Assembly (NCBI GenBank): GCA_019918135.1 | Contig: WBZZ01004123.1 | Coordinates: 216,802-280,801 of the forward strand | Length of the DNA: 64,000 nucleotides | Origin: Paulinella micropora | Lineage: Eukaryota; Cercozoa; Imbricatea; Euglyphida; Paulinellidae | Direction: 5' to 3' | Translations under genes and position numbers: made by a program | Shown here: positions 63,558 to 64,000 of the stretch, one piece after another | Numbering within the stretch: position 1 is the first letter of the stretch | Layout: every line of letters starts with the position of its first letter | The notes under the pieces: generated by a model | Seen by the model: only the letters and a program-made list of their open reading frames with translations | What the model was told of the DNA's origin: nothing | Databases searched by the model: none

Positions 63558-63854
63558 CTACTCCTGCCCCTTCTTGCCGCCTTTGTAGAACACACACAAG
63601 CAGCCGAAAGGCTTCAGTATCGAGAACGGTGGCGGAGGTCTCTGGTACAGTAGCTCATGCCTCGTAGTCTTTGTCCCAGCTCGCCCTTGCATGTTTATAA
63701 GAAATACAGCATACTGCACCGCTAACAGAAGGAAGTACACCGGCACACTTCTCGCAGTTAGCAACGTAGCCGCCAGTCTAAAGACTACGCCAATTGCAGC
63801 TTCTGCGTAGGCATCCTTGTCCGGGTCCGCTCGCACGGGCAAACGCTGCTCCAT
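63558..63854 (-). CDS. Small two-helix membrane protein (98 aa)
   Basis: ATG 63854. A charged N-terminus (RADPDKDAYAEAA) is followed by hydrophobic segments IGVVFRLAATLL and VYFLLLAVQYAVFLI and a basic tail ending GGKKGQE. The frame is intact. Unknown family; it could be a virion or host membrane protein. Weak evidence because of its length. Confidence 0.4.
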   Translation of the reverse strand: MEQRLPVRADPDKDAYAEAAIGVVFRLAATLLTARSVPVYFLLLAVQYAVFLINMQGRAGTKTTRHELLYQRPPPPFSILKPFGCLCVFYKGGKKGQE

Positions 63855-64000
63855 TCCTTTGCCTTTCAGGTACTATCCTTTGACCGCCTTTGAAATTCAT
63901 TCTTTGTCCGATCGAAATTGCTTCATCTCATTTCCAGTCTGAATCTTGGACCACACCAGTACCTCCTCCAAGTATTGAAGTGCGACCTCGGAGGCTCTCG

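Overview
The window looks like a stretch of a eukaryotic, probably protist or algal, nuclear genome made almost entirely of mobile and virus-derived DNA. Evidence for a eukaryote: GT-AG introns in transposon genes, a Ty1/copia element with LTRs and a target-site duplication, a DIRS-type tyrosine recombinase, spliced transposase genes, and secretory proteins with signal peptides and EGF-like or Ser/Thr-rich segments. No bacterial operon signals were seen.

Layout. (1) 1-10390: remnants of a copia Pol, then an 8.3-kb copia element (653-8989; 396-bp LTRs, 5-bp TSD) inserted in RNase H-like sequence that is followed by a decayed DIRS-type tyrosine recombinase. (2) 11267-16480: three near-identical 1737-bp tandem units, each with palindromic TCAATGCATGCATTGA repeats, a TTC-repeat ORF and a transposase-like ORF, followed by a broken relative (16684-17170). 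(3) 17389-46074 and 59038-63854: a GC-rich, gene-dense block with long G and C runs between genes. Its recognisable genes are a divergent RNA polymerase second-largest subunit (Rpb2), a histone H4 homologue, a DOT1-like methyltransferase, a three-repeat RPEL-like protein, an F-box/LRR protein, several membrane or secreted proteins and many unknowns. This reads as an endogenous giant-virus-like (or mirusvirus-like) genome. No capsid gene was found, so the lineage is open. Most of its genes carry frameshifts or in-frame stops. (4) 46075-58676: an AT-rich polinton-like-virus/virophage remnant inside the GC-rich block: tail-fibre gene with S74 chaperone, two small genes and a FtsK/HerA-type packaging ATPase. 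(5) 47974-56483: an 8.5-kb intron-containing DNA transposon that splits the tail-fibre gene. It carries a CxC-repeat gene and a SAP-domain transposase in divergent orientation, and has itself suffered an internal inversion that duplicated both breakpoints.

How it fits together: the window is a nest of invasions (GC-rich viral block, then small virus, then transposon, then inversion). The H4 homologue, DOT1-like enzyme and Rpb2 lie within 12 kb of each other and suggest that the large element once brought its own chromatin and transcription machinery. Given the density of disabling changes, most of this is probably fossil. Assembly error at homopolymers could explain some frameshifts but not the substitution-type stops.
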